Shown: positions 20,158 to 32,585 of the stretch, one piece after another | Position numbering within the stretch: position 1 is the stretch's first letter | Layout of the letters: each line of letters starts with the position of its first letter | Assembly (NCBI RefSeq): GCF_032854445.1 | Contig: NC_088297.1 | Location: 7,179,375 to 7,243,374 of the forward strand | Reading direction: 5' to 3' | Source of the DNA: Liolophura sinensis | Lineage: Eukaryota > Mollusca > Polyplacophora > Chitonida > Chitonidae | DNA length: 64,000 nucleotides | Program-made: the position numbers and the translations under genes | The notes under the pieces: generated by a model | Databases searched by the model: none | What the model was told of the DNA's origin: nothing | Seen by the model: only the letters and a program-made list of their open reading frames with translations

Positions 20158-21383
20158 CAGCTGAGATTCAGGATAATTAACAAACGCATCCATACAGAAG
20201 ACTTGCATACATTATTATTTCATTCATTGTCAGTTTTATTCTATGCTGATCAGGTATCCTGTACTTTGCAGTTCTTCAAAACTATTCTCAGTTGAATTTT
20301 TACACTCTTATCCTCAATTAGTCATGTCACATTTCTACTAATTTTTGAAAAGCACTTTCAGACACAAGTTTGGCATCATCGATTTGTTCTTTTATTATCA
20401 CTTCTGCCTTCATTCTAGGCCATGTTGCTCAGATTTCACAAACTTTTCTGCAAAGGTCAGGCTATCTTTGTGTAACTTCAAAATCATTTGGAAGACTAGC
20501 GCATACTGACATGACTTTTGCACATCTCAGGATTTCGTACATTGTCATTGCTTGCAGCTTTTAGCAGAACTATTTCAGTATTTTGTGATTTCCACAAACT
20601 CCTTTAAAAAGATTTTTGAAAACCAGCTCAATCCATGCCTTAAGTGCAATATGGCAGGACAAAATAGCTGTCATTCGTTCCATCCATGCCTAACATTTGT
20701 ACAGTTCTTGTCTTTACACTTTTCATAACATTTACATCTGTGTTAAAATTACATGTCTTTTCTTAAGGATTCTACTCTCTGTTTCATGTCAGCATGAACT
20801 ATTTTCTGTTTGCTTTATACTTCTTCAGCTCTTCACTATCCTAGAGGATATTGATAGGTGAAAGTTGAAAATGGCCATCCACTGCTATGCACAAACCTGT
20901 TTCTTACCAGGGTGACGTTTTCTGTCATCCCTTTATTTACACATTCATTTACAGTTTTCAGTCATTTCTTTCATGACTTCATTATATCAACATGGACTGT
21001 ATTGAGCTGTCAGCAGAGTTTTCATCTGTTAACATCAACTTTATATATTGTGCACATGGCTCAAAGAGTTATTCCCCTTGTTTCTCGTCTTTTCAGAGAT
21101 AATTAAAAAGCTTCTCTTTATTTATTGCTTCATAACAGACAGGGAGAGCAAAACTATACTTACACATACTTTTCAATTCACGGTAGATTAAGCTTTCAAA
21201 ACACATATATATTTTCTTCCTTAAATTAAAAATTATGCCTTAGGAACACAAAATTACAGAGTTTTGTGGTTAGAATATTTAGAGTTCAAATGGTGATATT
21301 TTCTGGTTTAATCTTTCAAATATTGCTTTTCACATTTCATGGTCAACAAGAATTAAACGTCTCAACATAAACCAAGTTCATCT

Positions 21384-21583
21384 NNNNNNNNNNNNNNNNN
21401 NNNNNNNNNNNNNNNNNNNNNNNNNNNNNNNNNNNNNNNNNNNNNNNNNNNNNNNNNNNNNNNNNNNNNNNNNNNNNNNNNNNNNNNNNNNNNNNNNNNN
21501 NNNNNNNNNNNNNNNNNNNNNNNNNNNNNNNNNNNNNNNNNNNNNNNNNNNNNNNNNNNNNNNNNNNNNNNNNNNNNNNNNNN
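21384..21583. other. Assembly gap, 200 N
   Basis: The gap is exactly 200 N. The left flank ends in R at ...AAGTTCATCT and the right flank starts in Q at GTCTGCCTACATG. In the other units the sequence between these two points is 7348, 1158 or 1209 bp, so a linker and a P block are missing here. Confidence 0.98.
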
Positions 21584-21839
21584 GTCTGCCTACATGTACC
21601 TCACATACAACACAGACAGGGCTGTTATGTCATGTACCAATGGCCTCGGCCTGTGGTATAGGTATGGGGTCTGTCAACTTACTCTATGGTCACAATCCGC
21701 TATCACATGTGACGTACTGGAGCTTTATTTCATCACTCACAATGACTCCACTGTTAGAGTCTGGAGACATGTTCTGTACATGTGCTTCTGTGCTCAATGA
21801 ATAATACAATGCAGTCACAGTACCTGGGCACAATTGGAA

Positions 21840-21847
<8 letters not shown>

Positions 21848-21880
<33 letters not shown>
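21848..21880. repeat. Poly-C tract, 33 C (unit 2)
   Basis: Longest of the five alleles of the Q homopolymer. It lies 264 bases from the N gap, so the same sequencing difficulty may affect both. Confidence 0.9.
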
Positions 21881-21881
<1 letters not shown>

Positions 21882-24800
21882 CCATTAGTGCATTTCCTCG
21901 GGAGGGATGAATGTACATCCCTGATGAATGTTATTCTGTGTATTTTAGAATGTCAAGTCTTTTTTTCGCTGCCAGTCTGCCATTTTTGGTTTACAGGTGC
22001 ATTTATCAGAATTATGGAAATTGTCTAACCTTTGGGCAGGTATGAGTTTTAATGATGAAAGTTTGAAATACCAGGCGGGAAGGCCACGAGACCCTTAGTG
22101 ACGAGGCTTCGGGTGACGTCCCCCTTAGTGTTGCTAGGCACCCGTCCCAGCTGCCTCTATAGAAATGTCCAGATTTTGACAGTCTAGTTCTGTCAAGATT
22201 TTCATGGCTGTTTTCTCACAGCCTGAGCCCTGATTGCACCAAAGCTTATTAACCATGGAATGTTTGGGGCTGAGCTACACCGCTATACGTCAATTGCCAA
22301 TGATGGAAAGTTCATTCGGGTCTGGGGCCAGTTATTTTCAGCAGATGGTCTTCTCAGGTTAAATAGTGTGGCGGCTTACCATTGGGTGGAAATGTGACCG
22401 GACATTCCCTTTTGAGGCCATTCTTTCTACACCCTTCAAGACTTTTGCACATCAAAAGTCCTACCTGATGTAGTTTTGGACGCTGACTCCAAATAGAGCA
22501 GGATTTCTAACCACAGCTACCAGCTTGAACCCTGGCATCGCTGCTTCAACGGCTCTATTTGTTTATTTGTTCTTTTGACAAGAGACAGCTAAAGGAGATT
22601 TTTTTGGCTCACTTTTTATTTTCCATTACAATTATCTTTTTTCAGTACACGCAGGTTTTACAGGTAATGGCTAGAGCATGATCACATGATGATAATAGAT
22701 TTAATAATAGATAGGACGGATGGACAGTACTGCCTTTTTGGTGGCTTAACCAACATTAGCGGATCAGGCGTATCGTAGCGTCTGCTACTTGTTACCATCT
22801 GCCTGTCAGATTGCTGAAATACACTTTCTATCTGTGCCTTTGACTGATGCCTGTGTTTATCTCTTACCATCCATATAATTATTCTACAGTGTGCAAAAGC
22901 AGACGAATGACTACATGTGTACAATTTTGTCTTTCTGGGAAATCAGGGAATCCCAAAGTACTGTTCCCTGACGTGTTCTACAAGCCTTCAGAAAGACGAT
23001 TAGAATGAAAAATAAAGAAATGGAAATAGGCGTATGGAGGCAAGGGATTCTACATCAACAGTGTTTAGGGTATCTGCAGGTGGACTCCCTAGTGGATATC
23101 TCAGGATTCAAGGTGCTAGACTAATCAGATGCCTATAGAATGTCAATTGGGCACTATATGTTGCCAACCCCATGTGTAACTGGGCACAGTAACCTCAACT
23201 TAACGATAATACAAAACTTTAGCTGCTGTTTTTAGTCTTACACACTTATATTGGACCAGTACACTTTTTGAATTCACTTTTAAGTTGTTACTTTGCCTAC
23301 GGCAGATTTCAGGACAATTGAATATCAAGATCCTCACATAAGTACAGACACGACAGCACAAAGCAAGGCTTCGTGCTGACAAGCCAGAATGAATGAGAAA
23401 GCTCACTCAATGTCCAGACATACAGAGAAGGGGAGGTAACTCAGCCATTTCTGTTTCTAGGCAAGACGCTTTACCCTATTGACATGTAGGATCAAATACA
23501 CGTCACTGCCACACTAGGGCAATTACATGATTTAGAACTTCCAGACGGTTTTACAGATTTATTTCCTACTTCTTAACACAGGAAGTGTAAAAACAGTCCT
23601 AGATATATGTTTCTAGCTTTAAGTAAATTCAGATTTGGTTCTAAATGCTCCTAAAGGTTATGCATTTGGATGAAACAAAATCATTCACTTGTTCTTATGG
23701 GTAGTGGTTATGCATACTGATATCTTCTGAGGCAAATTTTAACTGACATTAATAATTTAAAGTTCAGTTGTCACATTTGGTAAAGCCCATTCGAGGAGAA
23801 TTGTTGACCACATCATTACAGACTAGATGACACCTTGGATTGACAAGCCAGTGGGGATATGAACAGCTCACTTAGGGGAAGGCCTGACTTGGGGAAGGGG
23901 AGGTAAGTCAGCCATTTCCATCGCACAAGGTATAGTATTAAGCATGTTGCGACAGTATTACAACACTGGAAAAAAGTATTTCACCTATGAAAGATTAAAA
24001 AATGGACAATAGCCCCAAAGGAGGCTGAAAAAGCACTGGACTGAGACATGCTACATGTATCAATGGAGTTCCAATACAGTCACATACTTCCAAAATAAAA
24101 GTGGAGATGGACCATGAAGTTGTCAAAGTAAAACAACAATAGGAGAAGATGCAGGTAAGCAGAGAAAGGGTAGCTTAGGATACAGGCACCTGGGAATGCC
24201 AGGAAGGGTCTATAGCTCAAGAGCTGGAAGCCAAAAGAAGAACTAAGACGAAAGGTTGGCCTCAGGATGGACAACAGATCTTGTTAGATGAACAACATTA
24301 CGCGACAAGAGGTGCCAGTGCAGGTGTGGATGTTGAAGATTTCGACTTACCCATTCATCATGTGAAAATTACTGATCTACGCCAAATTGAATGTTTCGAG
24401 CTTGTCTCTCAAATATGGCTTTCATGACTTTTGCCTGGTTTATGCATATATTGAACTGGGATCTACCTAGGTGAGTGGGGTCTGCAAGCCGTTCAGCTTC
24501 CTCAAAGGCTTCAGTCCTCGGATGCAGTCCTCCACTCCCTTGGCTGACCTAGAACCCCCGTCAGTGGTACGCTACTATGCCATTTGATATTTTAAATGGT
24601 ATGCGCACTACAAATCTTTTAACTTCGTGCTTGAGAGTTATGAGAGGCAGACAAACAGACGCAGTTCCAAGATAGAGGTACCCCAACTTACATTCCTCCT
24701 ACTCAAAAGTTTTTGCATGTATCAAGCCCTAACGTTGTGTGTTAGGTTGAGAGATGGTAGGAATCATGTGGTGCAAGAATTATTGGTTTTGACTAAAGTT

Positions 24801-24883
24801 GGCTGGAGTGATAGGACACAGACGCCCATTAGGCTACAACTTCCGTTTTTCGAAAGGGACGAACGTTATTCTGTGTATTTTAG

Positions 24884-24979
24884 GGTGTACAGTCTTTTTA
24901 TCGCAGCCAGCCTGCCCGTTTTTGTGTACAGGTGCATGCTTGGTAGCAAACTGATGGAAATTGATAAAGCTTTGGGCAG
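24884..24979 (+). other. 96-nt exon-like segment (unit 2)
   Basis: Equivalent of 8817-8912 with the same TTTTAG acceptor and CAG|GTATGAG donor. Open frame retained; the end reads LGSKLMEIDKALGR. Confidence 0.3.
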
Positions 24980-26430
24980 GTATGAGTTTTAATGATGAAA
25001 GGTTGAAATTCTGGGCAAGAGGACACAAGGAGACAGGTGGGGATGAGGCTGTGAGTGACGTCCCCTTGGCCTTGCTAAGCACCTCTCCCAGCTGCCGGCA
25101 TAGAAAGGTCCAGATTTTCACGGTCAGCCTATGTCAAGATTTTTATGGCTTCTTTCTCACAGGCTGGGCCAGGTATGCACGAAAGCTTACTGACTACGGA
25201 ATGTTTGTGACTGAGCTACGGCGCTAAACGTTAACATTGTCGCTTATGGAAAACTAATGGGGGTCTGTGACCTGTAGGCCTACTGACAGTTGTTCCAAAA
25301 TACGTAATGTGTCACTGTGAGCTCAGATTTCGCAACAGCCTGATAATTTTTGCTGGGCAATCCACGGCGGATACACAGATCTCGTTGACATTCTGCGGGA
25401 CCATGTTCACTTTCCAAAAAGTGGTACGTGGGAGAAAATTTTTTACCATGAACGCAGTCTGTGTCCCTATGTAGGCATGATGGCTTTCTGGTATTCAGTA
25501 CTATAAAGATATTATACAAAACTGTTTCAGTGAAGTCTTTTCAAAGTATGTTTATATACTTTCAGATACTGTGCGGCCCCAGCGATCACTTAAGAAGCGT
25601 GCAGATAAGCCACATGGGCCTAATATGTTAGTCCCAGATTTACAGTGGGCCTAATGTATTAGTCCCAGATTTACAGTGGGCTTACAGGCTACGTCTTGTT
25701 AGCTTTTACCAAGCACAAATACCTGTTAAGTACTGGTATTTTTAAATAATTAAGTACAGGACATTTACTTTTTGTGTTTTTAATCCACATGAAATCCTAA
25801 ATTATGATAGCTACATAAAGAAAATTCTGCTTCGAACTTTTTCTTTATTAAGATCCAGTTTATGTCCACTTTTTATTTTATTGGACGAGAATGGGTGTAC
25901 TGTTGTTCAGAGGGATCCCAACTTTACGGACCCGCTGTCAACTTCACGGACCCGCTGGCAACTTTACGGACCCACTGGCAACTCTACGTACATCCTCACA
26001 AACAAACAAACAAACATGATTCATCAAACACAAACCGACATGGTGGAAATACTCCACATCAGAGGTATGTTATGAAATAAAAATTCATTTCAGTATTATT
26101 TATTTATTAATTTGATTGGTGTGTAGCACATTGCTAAAAAAAAATAACTTTTACGACTGCAGGCAGCATTATGGTTGGAGACAGCCGGGGAAAGCCAGGA
26201 TTCCTGACAAACCTTCTCACATATGGCAGGGGAGGAAGCCAGCATAAGCTGAACTTTAAATCACAGCGAGCAAGGAGGCCTAAATTTAAATGGAAAGAGA
26301 ATCATATATTGATGTGTAGGTTAAGAGTTTAATGTGTAGATGCCCTTCATTTATGTCGCAGGTGACAGGAGTTTTTTTCCTTGCTAACAAGTGTTTGTTT
26401 AACATATAAATACTTCCTGTTTAATCATTC

Positions 26431-27385
26431 TATTATAGTCTTGGTTCTGTCCTGATGCTAGCACCCTTTGCCGTTTGCTGAGGTTTGCTATAGGTAGAGC
26501 TGTAATAAGAAATACGAAGCCAGTCAGTCAATTATCGAGCACACAAGTGGAAGTCTTCTTTTATTAAAGAGACAAATATTAAGATAAACAGGTGCATACA
26601 TGTATATCCGTAACATTTGCACCGCTTATTTACAAGTATATAAATGTATTTAATATTTAACAATAATATTCGACAAACCGTAAATTATATAATATTCGAT
26701 AATCGTACTTATGAATCAATACGTACATGTAATACAATTTAACTATAGGTCTTACGCTGGGACACCTGTTACTTACCTGTAATAAGAAATACGAAGCCAG
26801 TCAGTCAATTATCGAGCACACAAGTGGAAGTGAAGTCCTACCACTCTGTGCCCGACTTTATAGCTGACCGACGTGGCAACGCATTCACAGAACAGGCAAG
26901 AACAAGTGTCTCCACGGACGACCGTAACCTTGTACAGGCGCCCTAGAGAGCGGCCCTTTCTATACATGCACGCTCCCGCTAATCGGGCTAATCCTCTACC
27001 CCGAGTCATTCATAATGACTCGGTAGCAGATGGGTATCCCGACCACAGGAGCGCGTACATACAATCTTTAAACAAGTAGGTAAACATGTAGGTAAATATA
27101 CGATATATTCTATATGAGTAAATAGGTGTAGCATATTGATTTACATATACACCAAATGATACATTTTATTATTAATTTAATACAGTGGTATGCCCTGTGA
27201 CGTGCATGTACACATCTTATCTTATACAATTCTATAGGTCTGAGTAAGGGCTAATACATATATCAAATAATACAAACAATACTGTCAATATAATATAACA
27301 AATAAATAATGTGATTATACATGTAATGAATCATATAAACAACATGGTCAATATATAAATAATCGTAATTATGTAACCTATAACA
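26431..27385 (-). mobile_element. Solo-LTR-like insertion, unit 2 only
   Basis: This 955-bp insertion is flanked by a 4-bp duplication ATTC (26427-26430 and 27386-27389). Uninterrupted Q blocks have a single ATTC there. On the minus strand it begins TGTTATAG and ends CTATAATA, inverted termini that differ from TG...CA by one base. A minus-strand TATA-like GCTATAAAG lies near 26855-26863, and an AATAAA near 26561-26566. A 53-bp direct repeat occurs inside it (about 26501 and 26779), beginning CTGTAATAAGAAATACGAAG. No coding region is seen. This fits a solo LTR; the internal repeat is unusual and leaves a compound element possible. Confidence 0.65.
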
Positions 27386-27768
27386 ATTCCTCGGCATGTC
27401 TCTGCACGGGCAGAATGAAGTCTCTCTCTTCAGTATCCACTATTTTATCTTCAAGTAAAATTTAGGTTTGAACACTGCATAAGAGGACCATAAGACATGG
27501 GTAGGACCAGAAAGAGCCAAGGCAATTATGGGTGGAAAAAATCAAACGTGGACCAGAAGGCACTGATGGCAGGTATTTGAATATATAGCCGGTATATAGC
27601 GTCTGCTTTGCCAGTAGATTTAAGGCTAATCTTTGCTCAGTTGTGGACAGACAGTGCAGTGATTCTACGCTAGTGCACATTTCTTTGAGCCGGTTAAATA
27701 TTTTATTAAATGTAGCAAAAACTATATCTGATTGTATACATTGTGGCACCATTCTTTTAGACTTGATT

Positions 27769-27930
27769 TGAGGCCTCCAAGGCTCAGCTGATTACCTCTC
27801 TAGCGCAGTGTAATGACCAAGGAGCCTCTCACAAGTGCCCGGTTTCCTCCCACCATAAAGCTGGCCACCCTTGCATCAGTGAAATATTCTTGAGTACAGC
27901 ATAAAACACCAATCAAAAAAATAAATAAAA
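27769..27930 (+). mobile_element. Truncated forward SINE (Q, unit 2)
   Basis: Equivalent of 10716-10877 with the AGCTGATT / TAATGACC variants shared by units 2-4. Confidence 0.8.
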
Positions 27931-28574
27931 TTTAGACTTGATTTAATTGCCTGTGATTTGCGAGAGCTCTCAATAAACGACAGGCATTGGAAGAGCAGTT
28001 ATGGATTATTACAGAATTCCTGATACACTAAGACCAGACAAATGGGGACACACAATCACACCTTCCCTGAATGACAAATTTTATGCACTTTTTGGCAAGA
28101 AAGTCAGAATTACATCTGAAAATTAAATGCATTTTTAAGTTCAAATTTCAACTTACATGGCAAGACTGTCATGTTTCCCACTCAGTTCAAACAGCTTTCA
28201 AAATTGAAATTTTTCATACATTCTTCTGTCCAATGATTTGAGAGCACATTATCAGATAAAATTCCGTGGGATAAGGAGTATCATGCTCAGGGTTTTCAGT
28301 CCAGTAGCATTCAGGGCTAGCTGATTTTGATAGTTCTGAGAGTTAAAACATTTTAGTAAGTGGAAAACTGATTGTGGCCTGCCAGCTAAGCACATCATAG
28401 GATGTGTGTGTCCTGTTTTCAATCTTTTAGTCATGGTTTTCACTAAGCCCATAGCGACAGTTGAGAAGGGATTAGTATTGGTCCACATCAGTGCGCGAAG
28501 GAAATTTATAGGCTGTTTGCCTTACCAAAATAAAGAGAGAAAAATTTTGTGTTGCTTTACATGAGTGATCATGA

Positions 28575-28716
28575 GCATTACTGCTTCCCCTTGTGTAGAA
28601 ATGCTTTGCTACATGTCATGTGCATTACTGTTTCACCTTGTGGAGAAATGCTTAGCTTCATGTCATGTGCATTACTGTTTCACCTTGTTGGAAAATGCTT
28701 TGCTACATTTTTCTTC
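28575..28716. repeat. 47-bp minisatellite, 3 copies (unit 2)
   Basis: Same first and last unit as the nine-copy array in unit 1, so the difference is in internal copies. Confidence 0.95.
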
Positions 28717-28940
28717 AATCATACAAATAAATAAACGTTTCTGTGCTTTTTCACCATATCTGTTGTAATATGGAGCTTTTTTTTCTTCTCAAAAGTAAAG
28801 TGGATCAATGATAGTGATTTTGTTTATTTTGTTCTTGTGGAATATCTCGTTAGCTCATGAAATATTACATTCTCTGTTTAAATGGAGCTTTGTTTTGCTT
28901 TATGATTTTTTTTTTCAGTTTTAACATGAAGCACACCCTT

Positions 28941-29174
28941 GAAGCAGAGGGTCAGTGGCCTTCACAGCTTTTTCCACACCGGCAGCTGACTTTCCGTCTC
29001 TATCAGTAGTCTCATAGTTGACCAGCATGTCCTGCAGCCAAAGATAACACAGCCAAGAGTATCTCGCACGTCACTGTGTGACCACAACTTGTGGACAGCT
29101 CCATGACCTAATGTCAAGAATATCTGGCGCGTCCTTGTGTGACCACAACTTGTGGACAGCTCCATGACCTAATG
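28941..29174 (-). pseudogene. Truncated relic of exon 12218-12422 (unit 2)
   Basis: The minus-strand sequence from YLWLQDMLVNYETT to KAVKATDPLLQ is retained. A stop replaces an arginine codon upstream, the donor side is deleted at the junction CACCCTT|GAAGCAG, and the other side ends at GGACAGCTCC. A 61-bp stretch is tandemly duplicated there (AAGARTATCT...CCTAATGTC). Units 3 and 4 show the same structure, so truncation happened once before these units multiplied. Confidence 0.75.
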
Positions 29175-31369
29175 TCTTATACACATTCAACAACGTCATC
29201 AGCATGAAATAATGCAGTCTCTCACAGGAAGTCTATTATTGGTTTTCAAAGACATAAATAATGGCTATTACACAGAGGCACATAAATCTGAAACTTTTTT
29301 TACAGTGACAAAGGTTAAATTTTTCACAAAACTGGCTCAACAGTACCTGAACAAATATACTGGACGAGCTAAACATTGAGCAGACTTGGTGTCACAGACC
29401 AACAGGAAAATGAAGCCCTACTTATCATAGCCATTTGGCTTCATCTTCCTCTCAGCTGTCATCATAATGCTCACATCCATGTTCATGATGCATACACAGC
29501 TTAGTGCCCTCTGTGAAAACAAGAGGTTTGGTCTTCATCTGGTTTTCATCTGGTCAAATACTTTTGAACGTTTGAACAATTACCTGCCCCGATGGCTCAC
29601 TTGGTAGAGCGTCTCTTTCGAGCGGTAGATCCAAGCTCCATCCTGGGTTGGGTCACACACGCATTGAGTCCAGTATTAAGGGGATAGTGCAACGACTTGT
29701 TAGCCTGTATCAGTATTATGCCTCGGGCCGGACGCCTCGCTTACCTTCAGGAAGTCGTCTCTGTCAAGCAGCACTAGATAAAAGAGCAGTGGAAATCCAT
29801 CCTGCAACAAGGAGGCACATTACACGTACATGCACTCTAAGGAATCCTCTGTTGTTGTATCAATGCAACATTGTTAAGTACAACGTTAAATCCTAACCAC
29901 TCAATCAGTCAGTGAAACATTTACACATATAATATGCAAACTTCATTTTCATGCGTGTCAAATTTGCTTAGAATTTACAAAATACCCACATGAAAATTGC
30001 TACAGTCACAGTTTACATTACAAGCCTTCAATCCCAATTAACTACATGTACACAGGAGTTATCCTTGATCTGTTTCCATCGTCGTATGACTGAAACATTG
30101 TTGTGTACGACGCTAAACCCCAAGCACTCACTCCTTGATCTGTTTAAGCTCAGATTCAGGATAATTAACAAACGCATCCATACAGAAGACTTGCATACAT
30201 TATTATTTCATTCATTGTCAGTCTTATTCTATGCTGATCAGGTATCCTGTACTTTGCAGTTCTTCAAAACTATTCTCAGGTGAAATTTTACACTCTTATC
30301 CTCAATTAGTCATGTCACATTTCTACTAATTTTTGAAAAGCACTTTCAGACACAAGTTTGGCATCATCGATTCATTCTTTTATTTTGACTTCTGCCTTCA
30401 TTCTAGGCCATGTTGCTCAGATTTCACAAACTTTTCTGCAAAGGTCAGGTTATCTTTGTGTAACTTCAAAATCATTTGGAAGACTAGCGCGTACTGACAT
30501 GACTTTTGCACATCTCAGGATTTCGTACATTGTCATTGCTTGCAGCTTTTAGCAGAACTATTTCAGTATTTTGTGATTTCCACAAACTCCTTTAACTAGA
30601 TTTATGAAAACCAGCTCAATCCATGCCTTAAGTGCAATATGGCAGGACAAAATAGCTGTCATTCGTTTCATCCATGCCTAACATTTGTACAGTTCCTGTC
30701 TTTACACTTTTCAGAACATTTACATCTGTGTTAAAATTACATGTCTTTTCTTAAGGATTCTACTCTGTTTCGTGTCAGCATGAACTATTTTCTGTTTGCT
30801 TTATACTTCTTCAGCTCTTCACTATCCTGGAGGATATTGATAAGTGAAAGTTGAAAATGGCCATCCACTGCTATACACACACCTGTTTCTTACCAGGGTG
30901 ACGTTTTCTGTCATCCCTTTATTTACACATTCATTTACAATTTTCAGTCATTTCTTTCATGACTTCATTATATCAACATGGACTGTATTGAGCTGTCAGC
31001 AGAGTTTTCATCTGTTAACATCAACTGCATATATTGTGCATATGGCTCAAAGAGTTATTCCCCCTGTTTCTCGTCTTTTCAGAGATAATTAAAAAGCTTC
31101 TCTTTATTTATTGCTTTATAACAGACAGGGAGAGCAAAACTATACTTACACATACTTTTCAATTTACGGTAGATTAAGTTTTCAAAACAAATATATATTT
31201 TCTTCCTTAAATTAAAAATTATGCCTTAGGGACACAAAATTACAGAGTTTTGTGGTTAGAATATTTACAGTTCAAATGGTGATATTTTCTGGTTTAATCT
31301 TTCATATATTGCTTTTCACATTTCATGGTCAACAAGAATTAAACGTCTCAACATAAACCAAGTTCATCT
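29175..31369 (+). repeat. Block R, unit 2
   Basis: Full-length R block with the SINE at 29583-29913, the SINE tail with 13-bp duplication at 30063-30145 and a reverse CTCAAAGAGTTATTCCCC motif near 31045. It continues directly into the linker, which shows what lies left of the gap in unit 1. Confidence 0.9.
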
Positions 31370-31380
31370 CATTATGAAAG

Positions 31381-31513
31381 ACAGGAAAACAAAATATTAC
31401 ACCACAGATTGACAAGCCATGATACATGTGAACAGCCCACTCCGAGGAAGGCCTTACCCGTGGGTAAAGGGAGATAACTCTGCCATTTCCTCCAGGCAAC
31501 TGGTACACTGGTT
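31381..31513 (+). repeat. GGGAGATAACTC dispersed motif element (linker)
   Basis: Reads ACACCACAGATTGACAAGCC, GTGAACAGCCCACTCCGAGG, then the core AAAGGGAGATAACTCTGCCA and GGCAACTGGTACACTGG. This is the fullest version of the family in the window. Copies in the other linkers: 47505-47636 and 57372-57503. Confidence 0.75.
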
Positions 31514-31626
31514 TGAAAGATCTGTTTTACCAACAATGTCCTATTTTCTCCCCGAAGCTAATGTAAACAAATGTCTTTCATTTGATATACTCTGTTAAAT
31601 ATAAAATACCACATCTAATTAGTGTA

Positions 31627-31714
31627 TAGGACATGTTCTGTTATAATGGCTTTAGGATAGGACATGTTCTGTTATAATGTCTTTAGGATAGGATGTGTTC
31701 TATTATTATGTCAT
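31627..31714. repeat. 31-bp tandem repeat, 3 copies (linker)
   Basis: The unit is GGATAGGACATGTTCTGTTA + TAATGTCTTTA. There are three copies here and at about 47749-47834, but five at about 57614-57764. Confidence 0.9.
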
Positions 31715-31751
31715 TCTAATTTCTTTCTCTCCTCCATCACATATGACGCAG

Positions 31752-31785
31752 CTCCGACATGGGAATACATTTCTTGATTTCATTG
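31752..31785 (+). other. 34-nt exon-like segment (linker, unit 2/3)
   Basis: A pyrimidine-rich tract and GACGCAG precede CTCCGACATGGG...TTCATTG, which is followed by GTAAGGG, a strong donor pattern. The same signals are at 47875-47908. At 57804-57837 the acceptor reads GCAT instead of GCAG. It is too short to identify; a chance pairing of splice-like signals is quite possible. Confidence 0.2.
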
Positions 31786-32054
31786 GTAAGGGTTGTATCT
31801 TTCATTTATGATGTCCATCAATAATTTGGTCATGAACTCTTACACATGTAACATAATAAAGTGTAGAGTATTTTGTAATGTTCGATTCTCTCCTCACGTG
31901 GAGCAGTAGCAGGGCTATACACACCATTTATATTACACACAAGGAGCATTTCTAAAACTTCACTAATGACTGTTTTACCGTTTAGCATATGCATTCCATC
32001 TTGAGAAGAATGTCTTTTCTGCTATTCACATCATTTCATAGTCGAACATTTCGC

Positions 32055-32290
32055 GGGGCCTCCGTGGCTCAGTTGGTTATCGCGCTAGAGCAGCTTAATG
32101 ATCCAGGAGTCTCTCACCAATGCGGTCGCTGTGAGTTCGAGTCCAGCTCATGCAGGCTTCCTTTCCGGCCGTAAGTGGGAAGGGCTGAGGGCTCTGCCCA
32201 GTTTCCTTCCACCATGATGCTGGCCGCCGTGGTATAAGTGAAATATTCTTGAGTGCAGTGTAAAACACCAATCGAATAAGTAAAATAAAT
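32055..32290 (+). mobile_element. tRNA-derived SINE with A and B boxes (P-long copy 2)
   Basis: The A box TGGCTCAGTTGG and the B box GAGTTCGAGTCC are both present, spaced as in a tRNA gene. A region of about 35 bp following AAGTGGGAAGG, present in other copies, is deleted. It ends in a GAATAAGTAAAATAAAT tail. Confidence 0.85.
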
Positions 32291-32585
32291 CAATTCGGAA
32301 TGATGGAAACTAGAGGGACATTTCAAAATCTGACAAATCTTTTCTTCCAATGATCATCCTGATTTATTTTCAAACTAATCATATTCTCTCTGGCCAGTGT
32401 AAGCGACTAGTGTTCTGAACAGTTTCCAAACCCTAATGTGGCTAATACATTGAACCTGTTCTCTGTTGATAGATTACGCAAATTAACAATTCCCGTGGAA
32501 TACAAGTGACTCTCCCTGCATCTTGACATCTGCAACGAAGACCACACTGAGGAATTCACCACCTGTAGGTGATTTCCAACATTAC

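Larger units (their letters stand above)
19183..21383 (+). repeat. Block R, unit 1
   Basis: This 2.2-kb block recurs at 29175, 45296 and 55254. It begins TCTTATACACATTCAAC. It contains a tRNA-derived SINE (19592-19921), a SINE tail with target-site duplication (20075-20157) and a reverse CTCAAAGAGTTATTCCCC motif (21058). An open frame at 19082-19387 crosses its left edge; its R part (ending NKYTG.AKH) is open in units 2 and 3, but no family is recognised. The block runs into the N gap. The remaining sequence is AT-rich without assignable content. Confidence 0.9.
21584..28940 (+). repeat. Block Q, unit 2
   Basis: Same landmarks as unit 1: poly-C of 33 (21848-21880), repeat a (about 21922), motif elements (23428, 23895), repeat b (about 24861), reversed SINE (about 26100), truncated SINE (27769-27930) and a three-copy 47-bp minisatellite (28575). 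It is interrupted by a 955-bp LTR-like insertion at 26431-27385 not found in any other unit. Without that insertion and its 4-bp duplication it is 6398 bp long. Confidence 0.9.
31370..31863 (+). repeat. Linker between R and P (unit 2/3)
   Basis: Holds a GGGAGATAACTC motif element (31381-31513), a 31-bp tandem repeat of three copies (about 31627-31714) and a 34-nt exon-like segment (31752-31785). Equivalents are at 47493-47983 and 57360-57911. Confidence 0.9.

Noticed and set aside
26809-27079. Overlapping 66- and 68-codon frames in the GC-richer part of unit 2
   Set aside because: They are antisense to each other and lie inside the LTR-like insertion, where promoter and transcript-leader sequence is the better explanation.
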